Assembly: GCA_015183035.1 (NCBI GenBank)
Contig: JACZZP010000011.1
Span: 558,001-622,000 of the forward strand
Direction: 5' to 3'
DNA: 64,000 nucleotides
From: Meloidogyne chitwoodi
Lineage: Eukaryota > Nematoda > Chromadorea > Rhabditida > Meloidogynidae
Shown one piece after another: positions 10,635 through 22,900 of this stretch. How positions within the stretch are numbered: position 1 is the stretch's first letter; every line of letters begins with the position of its first letter. The notes under the pieces are model-generated. The model saw nothing but the letters and a program-made list of their open reading frames with translations. It ran no database searches and had not been told where the DNA came from. The position numbers and the translations under genes are program-made.

Positions 10635-13600
10635 ATGTTAATTTTCAATATTTTCTGTTTCTCAGTATTTTCAACTTGTGTTTTTGGTAATTTTGTTTAA
10701 TTAATTTATTTATTAAAAATTTTTTCTTTTAATTGATTATTTTAAGGTTCTTTGCTGAGATTACCAATTAATTTTGAGGAAAATCAAGGCAGCCAAGAAT
10801 ATTATGGGAATAATGTTGAAATAAAAGAAGAGACATCCTTAATTGTACAAGATTGGAAACAAGATGTTATTTACCTAATTCAACCACCACGAATATCAAC
10901 AATACCTTGTTATGCATATGCAAGTCTTTTTTTGGAAACATTTTTGAGAATGAATAATAAAAATGTTCAAGTAATTTAATAATTTTTTTAATAAATTAAA
11001 AAAAAATAAAAAGGTTATTAGCAATCAATTTTTTCTTGGATCAACATTTGAAGGAACAGTTCCATTTGCCCAATATAATGGTTATTATATTAGCGGAACA
11101 AAAACTCTTACTAAAAAAGTAAAGTTTGGTAAAGAAGTAGAATATAATAAAGAAGAAATAGCAATAATGAAAATTATAAAGAAATTACATTTGTATGTTT
11201 TTTATAATTTTTTAATAATTAAAGGGAAGGCAGGCCAAAATTTTTGGACCGACATTTCGGGAGAGAATCTTTTGGACTTAAACTTTGTTCCAAAATATGA
11301 TTATAGAATTAACATTAGTATTAAAAAAATTTTAAAAATTATTAGAAAAATTGGAAAGGACGATAAACTATTTTTTTTTAAATCGTGTTAGTCCCGAAAT
11401 GTCGGTAATTTTTCAGTGTACATTTTGTCAACAAATAATTAAATAAAAATGTTTTTCGATTATTTATATATTTTAAATAAATTAATTAAATAAAAGAAAA
11501 ATCAATTTTTGTTTTATTTAAATAAAAACCCAAAAAAAACGAATAACTTCAAAAATAATTTTAATTTTTATAGGCTATTATTAAGTGATAGAATAACACG
11601 AAACGAGAAAGGAAAAGGTGGTTTGGATTGGATGAAAGAAGATAAATTAATTCGTCGACATTTAACAGCTAATGATCCAAATATTCAGATAAAATTTGAT
11701 ACTGAAAGTGGTTATGAGTTTACTCATCGAAAAGAAGTATGGGATGATTATTTTGATTCAATTGAGGATAAAAACAAAAGAAAAGAATTTATGAAAAAAA
11801 ATTTCAAAAATAAGAGAGACAAAAATTGGGATGAATTTCACAGTGAAATGAACGAATTTATTTCAAATAATGTTGAAAAAAATATTAAAAATTTTGAAAA
11901 TAAGGTTTTTCTGAAAATTTTAATTTATTTAAATTTAATTTTTTAATTAGATTTCTGCATATTTGGTAAAATTAAATAATGACATAAATATTACAGAAAG
12001 TGATTTTAAAGGCCAAATAAATGAAATTGTTAAATATTTAGAGAAGAAAAAATATATTGAAATTGAAAATAAGTCAAATGAGCCAAAATATATTTTAAAT
12101 AATAACCCAATTAATCCAGACGAGGTAAAAAATAAAAAATTTTGGTTTTTTCCTGTTATTTTCCCAAATGTCCGCAAGTTTAAATCCGCAAATCTCTGAA
12201 ATAACTGATAAAATGTATAAGACAAAATTTCTTCAAAAATATGGAATTCTATATAGGAAAAAAGTTTGCAGATAAAATTAACTATTAATACTTCAATTGG
12301 ACAGTTAAATTAAAGCTGGCAAACGTTAAGAATTGGGGTCCCGAAATTTTATTTTTTATTTTTTCATAAAAATTGGTAATAAGGGGTAATAACATGCGCT
12401 GATCACTAATCTGATATCATATTTTGTCTAACACATGATTTTATCTATGATTTTTCATCAAGTACTTGATCTTTCTCGTCTTTTTATTTTTCTTGATTGG
12501 TCATAACTTTGTGTAAAATCGCCCAATCGTGATGATTTTGGAGTCATTCAACTCAGATTAATAAACGCTTTCGAATGAGATGTCATATGTATATTTGAAT
12601 TTTCAATCAAAAAAATCAGATTGCTCCAAATATAGTTTTCTCGATTTTCAAGGACCTGTATCTTGGTTCATCGGCATTTCTGCATCATGGTTGTGATACC
12701 ATTAGACACAGATCTTCTAGAGGAATCGAATGATATATAATTGACCGATATCCATTATGTAGTGACCAAAAATCAAGTACTTGATGAAAAATCATAGATA
12801 AAATCTTGTTTTAGACAACATATGATATCAGTAGGGCCTCCAAAAATATTGAAATCAATATTTTTTTTGCGAACTAATGGAAGCATGAAATGCACGAAAA
12901 ACACATTTCTGGGTTAGTTTGGAGAGTCTAGGATGGTTTTTGATTTCAATATTTTCAATATTTTTCAATATTTTTCAATATTTTGGATTTTTGTCAATAT
13001 TTCAATATTTTGTCAATATTTTGGACTTTTTTCAAAAATTCGCGTCAAAAATTCGCTTTTTCTTTGTTCTATTATATATTTTTTATTGTTTCAACGCTAT
13101 TTCAAATTTTTTAACATTTTTAGCTGATAACTAAAATTTCAAATAAAAAAAGAATGGCCAAAACTAAATATAAAATAACCTGGTTTGTGAATGGATTAAC
13201 CGAATAGATGGAAACAATGTTTATTCAACAGGGACCTATCACAATTACCCCCAGATTTTGGTTCTGAGCACAGAACACAGAATCTTGGGAAAATCTGTTT
13301 CAATAAAATTCTGGGCTCGCAGATTCTGAGGAAACACCTCGGAATCTGCGGAAAACTTTCTCAGAATCTGAGAGAATGAAATTATGGGGAAAATCCACAG
13401 ATCTATATTTTTTCCACAGAGCCACAGAATTTATGTTTCAGGCAATTTTCTGTGGTTCTGTATATTTTCTACTATTAGAAAATTCACCAAGAGTAAAATA
13501 TGACAAATTGTCAGTAATGCAAGATGTGACAAAATGTCACCAAGGGTAAAATATGACAAATTGTAAAAAATTTCGTCAATATTTGGTCAATATTTTACAG

Positions 13601-16458
13601 ATTTTTCAATATTTCTATCAATATTTTGAGATTTTTTAATCAATATTTATTCAATATTTTGCCACTTTTTCGTCAATATTTTTGGAGGCCCTGGATATCA
13701 GATTAGTGATCAGCGCAAGTTATTATCCCTTAGTACCAATTTTTATGAAAAAATAAAATTTCGGGACCCAATTCTTAACGTTTGCCTTAAAGCTCGGGAC
13801 GGGAACGGGTCCAGATCTCTTCCCTGTTTTTTTTCGACTATTTTTAGATAACGGGATGAAACGGGATCGGGAATTCTCATTTTCCGGTCCTTAGTCCAGT
13901 CTCTGCCATTTTATTTTTCAATTCCCCATTTCCCTGTCTTTGTTTTTTTCAAAAATTTCGGACTCTAATTTACATTTTTAAAAAAATAGTATTAACGAAA
14001 TGCCAAAATATTTTATGGCATTTTGTTAATATTTAAAACAATAAAATCTTTTATAAATATATTCTTTTAAGATTGATGCAGCTTTATTTGCCATTCTTGT
14101 CCAATTCTTTGAAACTCCATTAAACAAAAAATTTCTCAGAAAATTTTTTGGCACAAATTCTCTCAAAAATTTTTTTGAAAAAGAAGACAAAAATTCTGGA
14201 GAAAGTCAAGTAAATGAAACTCTTAATAATGTTAAAAAATTTAAAGACGAAAAAATTGAAATTTTATACAATTTTGTAGAAAAAATTAAAAAAACTGTTT
14301 TTGGTGAAAATGAGTGGAATAAAGTAAAAACTGGGCCATGGATGTTAAATTCTGTTAAAGATGAGATAATTGCTAAAGAAAATAAATATAATGGTATGTA
14401 CCGTATTTTCTCAAATAATTACCCCCTGCTCGTTTTACCTTTTCCGAGACTAGATCAGTCTCTTCAGAGCGCCTGTGATAAAGGCCACTCTCTCACGTAA
14501 AAAGACACAGAAAAACTGACCAGTGGATAGTTGCGGTCAGAGAAAAATATTGTGATCTGCTCTTTTCCAGATGTACATATTTTCTGCGTCTTTATCACAC
14601 TAGAGAGTAGCCTTATCACAGGCGCACTGAAGAGACTGATATAGTCTCGGAAAAGGTAAAACAAGCAGGGGGTAATTAATCGAGTAAATACGGTATAAGT
14701 AATAATAGGGATGCTCGAGATTCTCGGCTCTCGAACCGAGAAATTATTTTTTTCGAGTCTCGGTTCTCGAGTCTCGGTAAATTTCGATTCTCGAACATCT
14801 CTAATATGAATACAATTATAATTATATAATTGACCTCAATTTAAATATTTTTTGAAAATTAAAATTAACAAAATTTTAATAATATTTTGGTTTTGCTATA
14901 TCTAATCTAGAGCTGGGGTTACTAATATACATTAATTCCATGATGTTAAGTAATAATAATTAAAAATTAAATATTTAGGGAATTATAACATCGAAACAGA
15001 TGAATTGAATGAATTTACATATTTATTAGAAACAGATTATTTATTAACCAGAGAAGAAAAAGAATTAGCTTCAACAAGTTTTAGATGTAAACCAAATGTT
15101 GATAAAATACAAAAAAAAGAAGAGGAAGAATTAGCATTAAATAAAATTAAAATTTATAATAATTTAATTCAACAAATTAGAGAAAATTTAATTAAATATT
15201 TAAAAGAAAATTGGAAGAATGAAGAAAATCGTAAAAAGTATGGACATTTTGTGTTGAAAATAGCAGCAGCATATTTATGTAATTTGGGTAAAGGAAAGGC
15301 AATAGATGATGGTTGTAAGGAAAAATATTTGAAAGAAATAAAAGATTATAAAAAAAAAGAAAAATGTATTTTTAGCTGTTCAGATGTAACGGTTATGGAT
15401 CAAACTGGTTATAAGAACACAATTGGAGAACATGATTTGGTTAAATAATTTTTTTATTAACAAAAGTTAAAAGAGGTTAAGGGGTAGAAGCTAAGGCTCA
15501 AATTTTTAATTAAAGTAGGAACAAGTTAGAGTCTAAAAATAATTTTTACTAAATAAATTCACTGTCTCGTGCAATACTAATTTAAATCTTATTATATAAT
15601 TGAGAATGTTTGTATGTTTGTCTGTCCGGGCTTTTATAGACAAATGATTAGGGTAAGTGAAAATGAGGGGTTTTTATAGTAAGGTTGCAACTTGAAAATA
15701 AACTTGAACTTAGAACTTGAAAATAAAGTTGATATTAAAGATTAAACTTATGTTTTTTTGACAATAGGTGTATTGTTTTGTGTTCGAAATGTTTTAAATT
15801 AATGTTTTTGTTTTATTTTGTTTGGTGTTTTTAATTAAAGAAGTCTGAACCAATTATGGATAAGTTTATTTATGTTTATGTGTTTTTATTTTGTTCAAGG
15901 AATGTTTATAAGTATGTATGTTTTTATTGTTCATGTTATTTTAAGTTAGTGTGTTTTTGCTAACTGAGAAGGGCGCCCGAAGAACGACCAACTCCTCTAG
16001 TAATAGTAAATGATATAAAAATTTTAATTTATTTTTATTTACATAAACTTAAAAAAATATTAAAAAGGCAAATTAAACGAGCACACACCTATATTCAGAT
16101 CTAAATATTAACTCTAACATTTAAAAAAAGTTTAGAAATTATTTAGTTTTTGATATTTTGGTTATGATCGGTTGATCACAGATTAAAGATTATTAAAAAT
16201 TTCTAAAATTTAGTTAAATTTTTGATAAAAACTTAAATTAATTTTATTTAATTTTTTTGTCAATTTAAGATAAATAAAATTAAAATAATTTGTTATAATA
16301 CAATTGAAGAGTATTACAACAATAAAATTATTTCTGAACGTATTAGAAATGCTATTTTCATAGCCAATACAAATAATTATTCTTTAGAAGCTGGATCTAG
16401 TAAAAGAGCACAAGTAGAAGAAGAAATACAATACTATGCAGAAAATTTTGAATTTTGA
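10635..16458 (+). CDS. Secreted CDR/FAX-like (GST-fold) protein, copy A, eight exons
   Basis: Exons 10635-10686, 10747-10970, 11014-11192, 11574-11904, 11951-12124, 14072-14393, 14979-15439 and 16270-16458 join to 1932 nt (643 aa). Exon 1 gives a signal peptide (LIFNIFCFSVFSTCVFG). Residues ~40-130 match the N-terminal thioredoxin-like domain of cadmium-responsive/failed-axon-connections proteins: WKQDVIYLIQPP...PCYAYASLFLETFLRMN..., then TVPFAQYNG (cis-proline turn). A later IDAALFAILVQFFETPLNKK resembles their GST-C helix. Long Lys/Glu-rich inserts and a signal peptide are unusual for this normally intracellular family. Introns 5, 6 and 7 carry MITE or Helitron-like insertions absent from copy B. 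Fold assignment is moderate; catalysis is unlikely to be inferable. Confidence 0.65.
12318..13786. mobile_element. Palindromic MITE in intron 5 of copy A, with 8-bp TSD
   Basis: Terminal inverted repeats of over 100 nt begin GGCAAACGTTAAGAATTGGG. The target TTAAAGCT is duplicated at 12310-12317 and 13787-13794. The paralogous intron in copy B (about 32910) shows the uninterrupted ATTAAAGCTCGGG empty site. The element itself is interrupted by a second insertion (12832-13693). Without it the length is about 600 nt. The 8-bp duplication suggests mobilisation by a hAT-type transposase. Confidence 0.85.
12832..13693. mobile_element. hAT-type MITE nested inside another MITE, 8-bp TSD
   Basis: The ends read TAGGGCCTCCAAAAATATTG and, inverted, CAGGGCCTCCAAAAATATTG. 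The target GATATCAG is duplicated at 12824-12831 and 13694-13701. The interior has many CAATATTTT repeats and imperfect CAGAATCTG repeats and no transposase frame. Insertion is into the right arm of the host palindrome, so it is the younger event. Confidence 0.85.
14401..14693. mobile_element. Tc1/mariner-like MITE with TA duplication
   Basis: Inverted ends CCGTATTTTCTCAAATAATT ... AATTAATCGAGTAAATACGG flank a 293-nt palindrome and are bordered by TA on both sides (14399-14400, 14694-14695). It sits 7 nt inside intron 6 of copy A, right after the GTATGT(A) donor. The TA target and lack of coding capacity fit a Tc1/mariner-derived MITE. Confidence 0.7.
14707..14808. repeat. Small palindromic MITE-like element
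   Basis: About 100 nt starting TAGGGATGCTCGAGATTC and ending GATTCTCGAACATCTCTA. It has internal inverted CGAGTCTCGG / TCTCGGCTCTCG repeats. No clear target duplication is visible. Confidence 0.4.
15586..16003. mobile_element. Short non-autonomous Helitron-like insert in intron 7 of copy A
   Basis: This stretch is absent from the equivalent intron of copy B (34279-34560, 282 nt against 830 nt). It starts near TATATAATTGAGAATG with GTTTGTATGTTTGTCTGTCC, is G/T-rich, and ends TTTTTGCTAAC...GGGCGCCC...CTCCTCTAG before T. That end resembles the 3' end of the Helitron at 2066 (TTTTTGCTAG...CGCTAG|T). No coding capacity. Insertion is well supported; Helitron class is tentative. Confidence 0.45.
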
Positions 16459-16905
16459 TTTTTTTACAATTACCCTATATAATTTTGTAACTTTTTTTTT
16501 ACAATTTTATTTGTCCCGATTTATTGCTTATGAAGAAAATTTATCAGCAAAATTCATTTACAATATATTCACACTCCTTTTCATTCTCGGCATTTATTCC
16601 CCCGAGCATTTTTGATAAAACAATACTTTTCTATTGAATTTATTTTGAATTAATCTTTAATGATACATCTTATTAATATTCCAATGAAGAAATATTAAAT
16701 TAAAATATTTTTAAAATTAATTAAAATTAAGCAAACTTTAGGTAGATTTGCTAAACTTTATGTTAAAAAATTCAAAAATTTGACATATTTTAATTATTTT
16801 TTTTTAAAATTTTATTTGGAAATTAAAATAAAGAAATTGTCATTTCAATTAATTTATAATAGGGTTTTTTGTTTTTATTTTTTTAATAATCTTTCCTTTT
16901 TTTCT
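16459..16905. other. Spacer holding a stray copy of the cluster 3' hairpin block
   Basis: Between the convergent ends of copy A and the DGAT1-like gene. At 16581-16690 there is a block with CTCGG...CCGAG (16586-16606), followed by GCATTTTTGATAAAA and TTAATATTCCAAT. The same block lies downstream of gene-family copies at 39.5, 43.5 and 54.1 kb. Confidence 0.6.
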
Positions 16906-19900
16906 TCAAAAATTTACGTAGCCAAACAATATTACCCCAACATGAATTAAAATTGTAAAAGACCAAAAAAATAGATTTCCAGCTCTTCCACGCTTAAAAA
17001 AATTATTTTTATATTATCATAAAAATTACCCCGATTAAACGTTCTGTAATTCTAGCGAGAAGAGGTTGTATAGTCATCCCTCCAAAAAGGAATTGTTTTA
17101 ATACAATGTAATACTAAAATATTTATATAAATATTTTTAATATAATTTTTTAAAAAATTTTAAGGTAATTTTTTAAAATATGGAAAAAACTCACATATTA
17201 AATAATTAAATTTAAGAATATAAAGGTTGAAAAAAAAACTCTTGAATGTCAATAAGTAGAGGGTTTTCTCGTTTTTAAAATTTTTTAGTGATGATTAAGC
17301 AAAACTAATGTGATACCACTTTGTTCAATTTCAGAAGAAAAAGTAACTACCAAGAAGAATTCGTTATAGCAAAGCAACTAACTACTATTATAGTAGTTAT
17401 AAATAGGAGAATTACCTTATATCCGGATCTCATTCGAAAATTTAGGATATCCGACCTTTTTCAGTTCTAGAAGGAACAGACAATTTAATAAAATGTCAAG
17501 GGGAGTAGTTGTAATATAATTTTATTTAATAAATAAACAAACTGACTGCATATGCGTGAAGTAAATCAGAAAAAAGGAAGACAGTTGTTTGTGCAATAAA
17601 CTTATTACAGCCTGCTTTGAGTAAAGGTTTGTACATGTGTCGAACAGCCCATTGATTAAATCTACTATTCCAAAATCTCCAATATTCAAATATTGAAGAA
17701 GAATTCCAGAGTGGACTAAAAATTGTTTAAATTATTAAACTAAGGGCACAAGATTAAAATTATTGAAAAATAAAAGAACTGACATAGATTGATATATTCG
17801 AAAAATAAAAATTCATCTTTTTAAATAGACAAAATACATAAAAGTTTACAAAAAGTAAGAATTTCTTCTTTAAAAAATATTTAATTAATTTACCCATAAA
17901 ATTGTCGATCTGAAAATCGTAAAAGTTCGCCAATTAAATTCAGAAAAGCATGAAAATAAATATAAAATCCTAAAAGGTGAATAACAACTTCTGGTAAACA
18001 CAATTGAAGATAAAGTTGAATAGTTTGTGTTGCATTTAATTTATTTAAAGAATAACCAGATTTTTTTAATATTGGATTAACCCAAAACATGGACAAAGTA
18101 ATTATAGTATATACAAGAGAAAATAGCTAAAAAAGAAATTTTTTTAATAGAATTTAATTTATTGCGTATAATTAATAAGTACTATGTATTTATTGGCGAG
18201 ATAGAGACTAAAAAGTCTCAAAACTCGTCTCGGTTTCATTTTTCCCGAAAGTCTTGTTTTCGAATTAATTAATTAATAACACTGTATATATACTAGAAGT
18301 AACCAAAATGTTTAAAAATTTAAAAAATCAAACCATCTTACTTCAATTAAATGTTTAAAAATTAATATCCATCTCCGTTTTGGATTCTTCGGAAAATCCA
18401 ATTCATAACACAAAGTTGGTGACAAAATAAAATAGTATAGATTTGAAATTGTTAAATTGTTTGGATACAAAGCTAATTGATTATCAGAAATTGGTAACAG
18501 AAAGGATGATAATACAGTGTTAACTTCATTTTTTGATGCTATATTTTGGCGATTATCTTTATCAAATTCATTGGCCAATTTGTCCTTTGACATTTCGTCT
18601 TTTAACATTTCGTCTTCTAATATTGGTTTTTCATCGTTTACGTTCATTTTAGATTTTTCAAGTCTTTCTGCCAATATATGACGACAACAATAATTTAAAT
18701 GAATATAAGAAAACAGTTTCATAGTCTCTGTATTAAGACAAATAAATACAATAAGAACAAAATATTTATTGTCCTAAAATTTAAATAAAAAATTAAAAAA
18801 AATAAAAAATTTAAATATACATTTCCATTGAATAAAAAAATAGCAGGAAGAGTTATATGTAAAATCAGAACTGATAGATAAATTATTACTGCAAATATGG
18901 CAATCCTTCGGAATTGTGGTCCATTGAAAAAAATTAAATAATTCTGAAAACACGTTTCTAGGGGTAATTTGGGGCGCTGATCACGAATCTGAGGTCAGCT
19001 TTTGTCTATCACTTGATTTTATCTATGATTTTTAATCAGGTACTTGATTTTTTGAAAAAATAATTTTTCAGCGAAAAAATACATACTATTCGATTTGTTT
19101 CAAAGAGCTGAATCGGAAAGTACCACTCATGTTTTATAGAAATGAATATGGACTGAATTACAAGCGATTAAAAATCGTAAATCATCTCCATGATTAACTA
19201 AAAATCATTGATAAAATCAAGTGTTAAACAAAATCTGAGTTCAGATTCGTGATCACCGCCACAAATTACCCCTAGAAACAAGTTTTCAAAATTAAAAAAA
19301 AAATTTCGAAGGGACCAACCACAATTCCGATGGATTGTCGCAAATATATTTGAAATCCAATGATTCTCTTGAAGAAAATTAAGAAAAAATAAATTTAAAA
19401 TTTAACAAATAAAAAAATTTTTTGAATCTGGGGAAGTATAGTGTTGTGGATCATGTTAAAATTATATGATTAATATTTTTTATATTCTTTTTATTTATTT
19501 CTATTAAACTTTTATTAATAATCATATTGTCATTCCTTTTAAAATTCCCAAATATTATTGTCTTTTTACTTTTAAGATGTGTCATTTTCTCTTGAATATA
19601 TAACCCATCATTTTCACCCCATTAATAATCTTCCTTAACTATCATAAGAATATAATAAAACTTTTTCAAGAATAAATATATTAAAATTTAAAAGGTTTCA
19701 TTTTTGGTTAAAAAATTGTAAGTTTAATTGTCAGTTCAGACAAAGTGGTGCCCCAGTATTAAGCAAAACTGAGTTCGACTTCTAATCAAGCAGGGAGGGC
19801 AGTGACTGTATCATCCCTCAAAAGAAAGAATTTAAGGCCTACATATCAACCGGCTAAAGAACTTGTAAAAAGAAGTGTGCAGATTTTAAATCGGCGCATA

Positions 19901-22900
19901 AAGGAGAGAAAAAAGGATTTAATTGAACCAGAACAGCAGCAACAAGTGGTAATAATTCAAATTCCCAATTTTCAGCAGCTGCAGGTTCCGTACCAATACC
20001 AACAACTACTTTTGCCTCCTCCAGCGCCTAACCCATCACTACCACAGGTTCCTTTTCAGTACCAACAACTACTTTTGCCTCCTCCACCACCACCTCCGGC
20101 ACTACCACCACCACAAGAGCAGAATAGAGTGCCGTATAGAAACAACAGATTTAGAAGCAATCAACACCATTATAGGCGTGACTTTCAGCCACGACAAAAT
20201 TTTCGACGACAATACAACACACAAGCTAATCTTAATCGGAATTGGCGTCGTACAGATCAAAGGACTTACAGACATCAACAAATAAGACAACAATTACACC
20301 GTAATCCAAGAGAATATCAAAATGGGAGATATTATCGAGGAAGGAATCAAAGCTCTTCAACAACGTCTCGTTCGTATCAACACAGGAGCAATCGGGATCG
20401 ATTTCACTATCGGCGCTAATTTAAGTGAGTTAGAAAAAATAAATTTAGTAAGACAATTAAGAAATAAAATAGATATAGTAAGCACAAAAATAATAAATAC
20501 GATGGGAGATATAGATAAACAGAATATGAATTATGTAAAATATTATTCAACTTTGGGTCCGGCACAAAAGGCGTCTGAAAGAGATGTATACGCCCGATTT
20601 GGGACCGGAGAAAACGGATTTTTAAACACTTTAGAACAGAGTAGAGATATATTAGAAATTTTGGAAGAAAATAGACGAACTTTAGATAATTTAGATCCTA
20701 TATTTTTAAGAAATTCAGAAAATATTAATGTGAAATTACCCGAAATAAAACTCCCTGAATTTAACGGGGAATTAAGAAATTGGAATGCCTTTTATGAAGA
20801 ATTTAAAGCAGCAGTAGAAGATCAGGTAATTCCAGAAAAAAGAAAGATGCAATACCTTAAAAGTGCATTAAAAGGTGAGCCGCTTGAACTAGTTGATCAA
20901 TACCCCCTTGAAGCAAAAAATTATAAAATTGTACTAGAATTGCTGCAAAAGAATTTTGGCGATAAAGAAAGTATTAAGTGTAGTTTACATTCCGCTTTAA
21001 GAAAAATGCCTCGTGCTGGTAAGTATATTCCTGAAATAAGAAAAACATTAAGAAAAATCGAGGCTATTGTTCAGCAATTAGAAAATATGGGGGAAAATAC
21101 AGAACACGCACAATTAATTCTTGAAATTGAGTCAAAAATGCCTAAAAGAATTTTAACGGAAATTTATAAAAGAAAAAGGATTGAACTAGGCTGGAATTTG
21201 AAAAAAATGTTAAAATTTTTGGATGATTTTTTAAAGCTTGAAGAAGACGTGTATCGCATACATAAGGATTTTGAAACTGACAGAGAAGATATTGAGCCAA
21301 AAATTCGCTATAATTTTAATAAACAAAAGTCAAAGGTCCATGCAACCGCAATGTACTATGCAAAAGCCTCTAACGTTAATAATGATAATAATATTCAGTT
21401 TAAGTCCCAAAAATTTAATGATACTAAACAAGCGCATAAATGTACTTTTTGCGATAAGTTTCATTGGGAAGATAAATGTTTTTTGTATAATTCAAAAGAA
21501 AAAAGAATTGAAAGGATTAGACAATTAAATATTTGTTTTAAATGTTTTAATAAGGGACATAAATCTAAAGAATGTAAAAAAGAGGTAACTTGTTATAATT
21601 GTAAAAAATTTGGGCATAATTCAGCATTCTGTGGAAAAAATTTAGAATTTAATAATGAACGAAATAAAAACACGAATTACGTTAAAAATAAGGGTTTATT
21701 TAATTCTCAAAGAGAAAAAAGAATTTGTGTAACTGTTGAAAATGAGGAAGAAAGTGACCCAATATTATTAAACAATTTCGTTAAAACTAATTTTAAATTA
21801 CAGTGTCCACCAGCAAATCAAAGAATTGAAGTATTTAATGAAAATAATATAAATAATGACGAAAGTGATAATAATGATATTTTAATTAATAATTTTAAGA
21901 AAACGAATAAAGAAAATAATTTAACACAGACTCTTTTACCAGTGAGTTCAGCGAAGATTTCCAATGGTAATAAAACTGAAACAGCTAATATATTTTTAGA
22001 CTCAGGCTGTGAAATTTCTTTAATTCTTAACTCATTCGCCGAAAAATTAGAATTAAAACCAATAGTTTTCAAAAAATTTCGAGGTAAAGGTCTATTTAAT
22101 AAATCTATAATTGTCACTTCGCCGATTTTTGAATTCGAATTAAATACAAAAGAAAACGAAAAAATAAAAATTGTTGCAAGAGGTACTGATGACTTAATTG
22201 AAAATTTAAAAAGAATCGATGGTACACATATAGAAAAGAAAGAAAATTTCCTTTTAAATACAAAAATGTTATACGACATTACGCCACATATATTAATAGG
22301 TATAGACTATTTTGGAAAAATAATAGGTCTACCAGAAATAAATTCAGGTTATAATCTTTTAAAAACAAAAATTGGTAATGTCGTAATAGGAAAAGGAATA
22401 ATTAGAGAAAAAATAGAATCAGTTAATATCTGCCAAGTAACAAGTGAACAAAAAATACACAATTGGTGGGAACTTGAGGGATTTGGTATTTCTGATAACC
22501 CAACTGAAAAAGACGATGATTTTGCTCAGAAACATTTTGAAAAAACAGTATCAAGGGATAAAACAGGTAGATACGCAATCGAATGGCCAACAAAAAATAA
22601 AATTGAAATTTCTGATAACCTTTGGATTGCAAGAAGGAGACTTGAGTCTGTATGGAATAAACTAAGCAAAACACCAGAATTACTAAAGGAATACAATAAT
22701 ATTTTTGTTGAACAGTTAAAAAATGGAATTATTGAAAAATGTAATGAAAAAATGGAAAAATCAATAGTCCACTATATTCCCCACCATTGTGTAATAAATG
22801 AAATAAAGAAAAAGGTTAGAATTGTATTTGACGCAAGTTGCCGTACAAAAGAGGGACTGAGTTTAAATAATACAATTTTACGAGGACCTGTACTTTTACC

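Noticed and set aside
12919..13134. Phe/Ile-rich open frames
   Set aside because: They come from the CAATATTTT repeats inside the nested hAT MITE.
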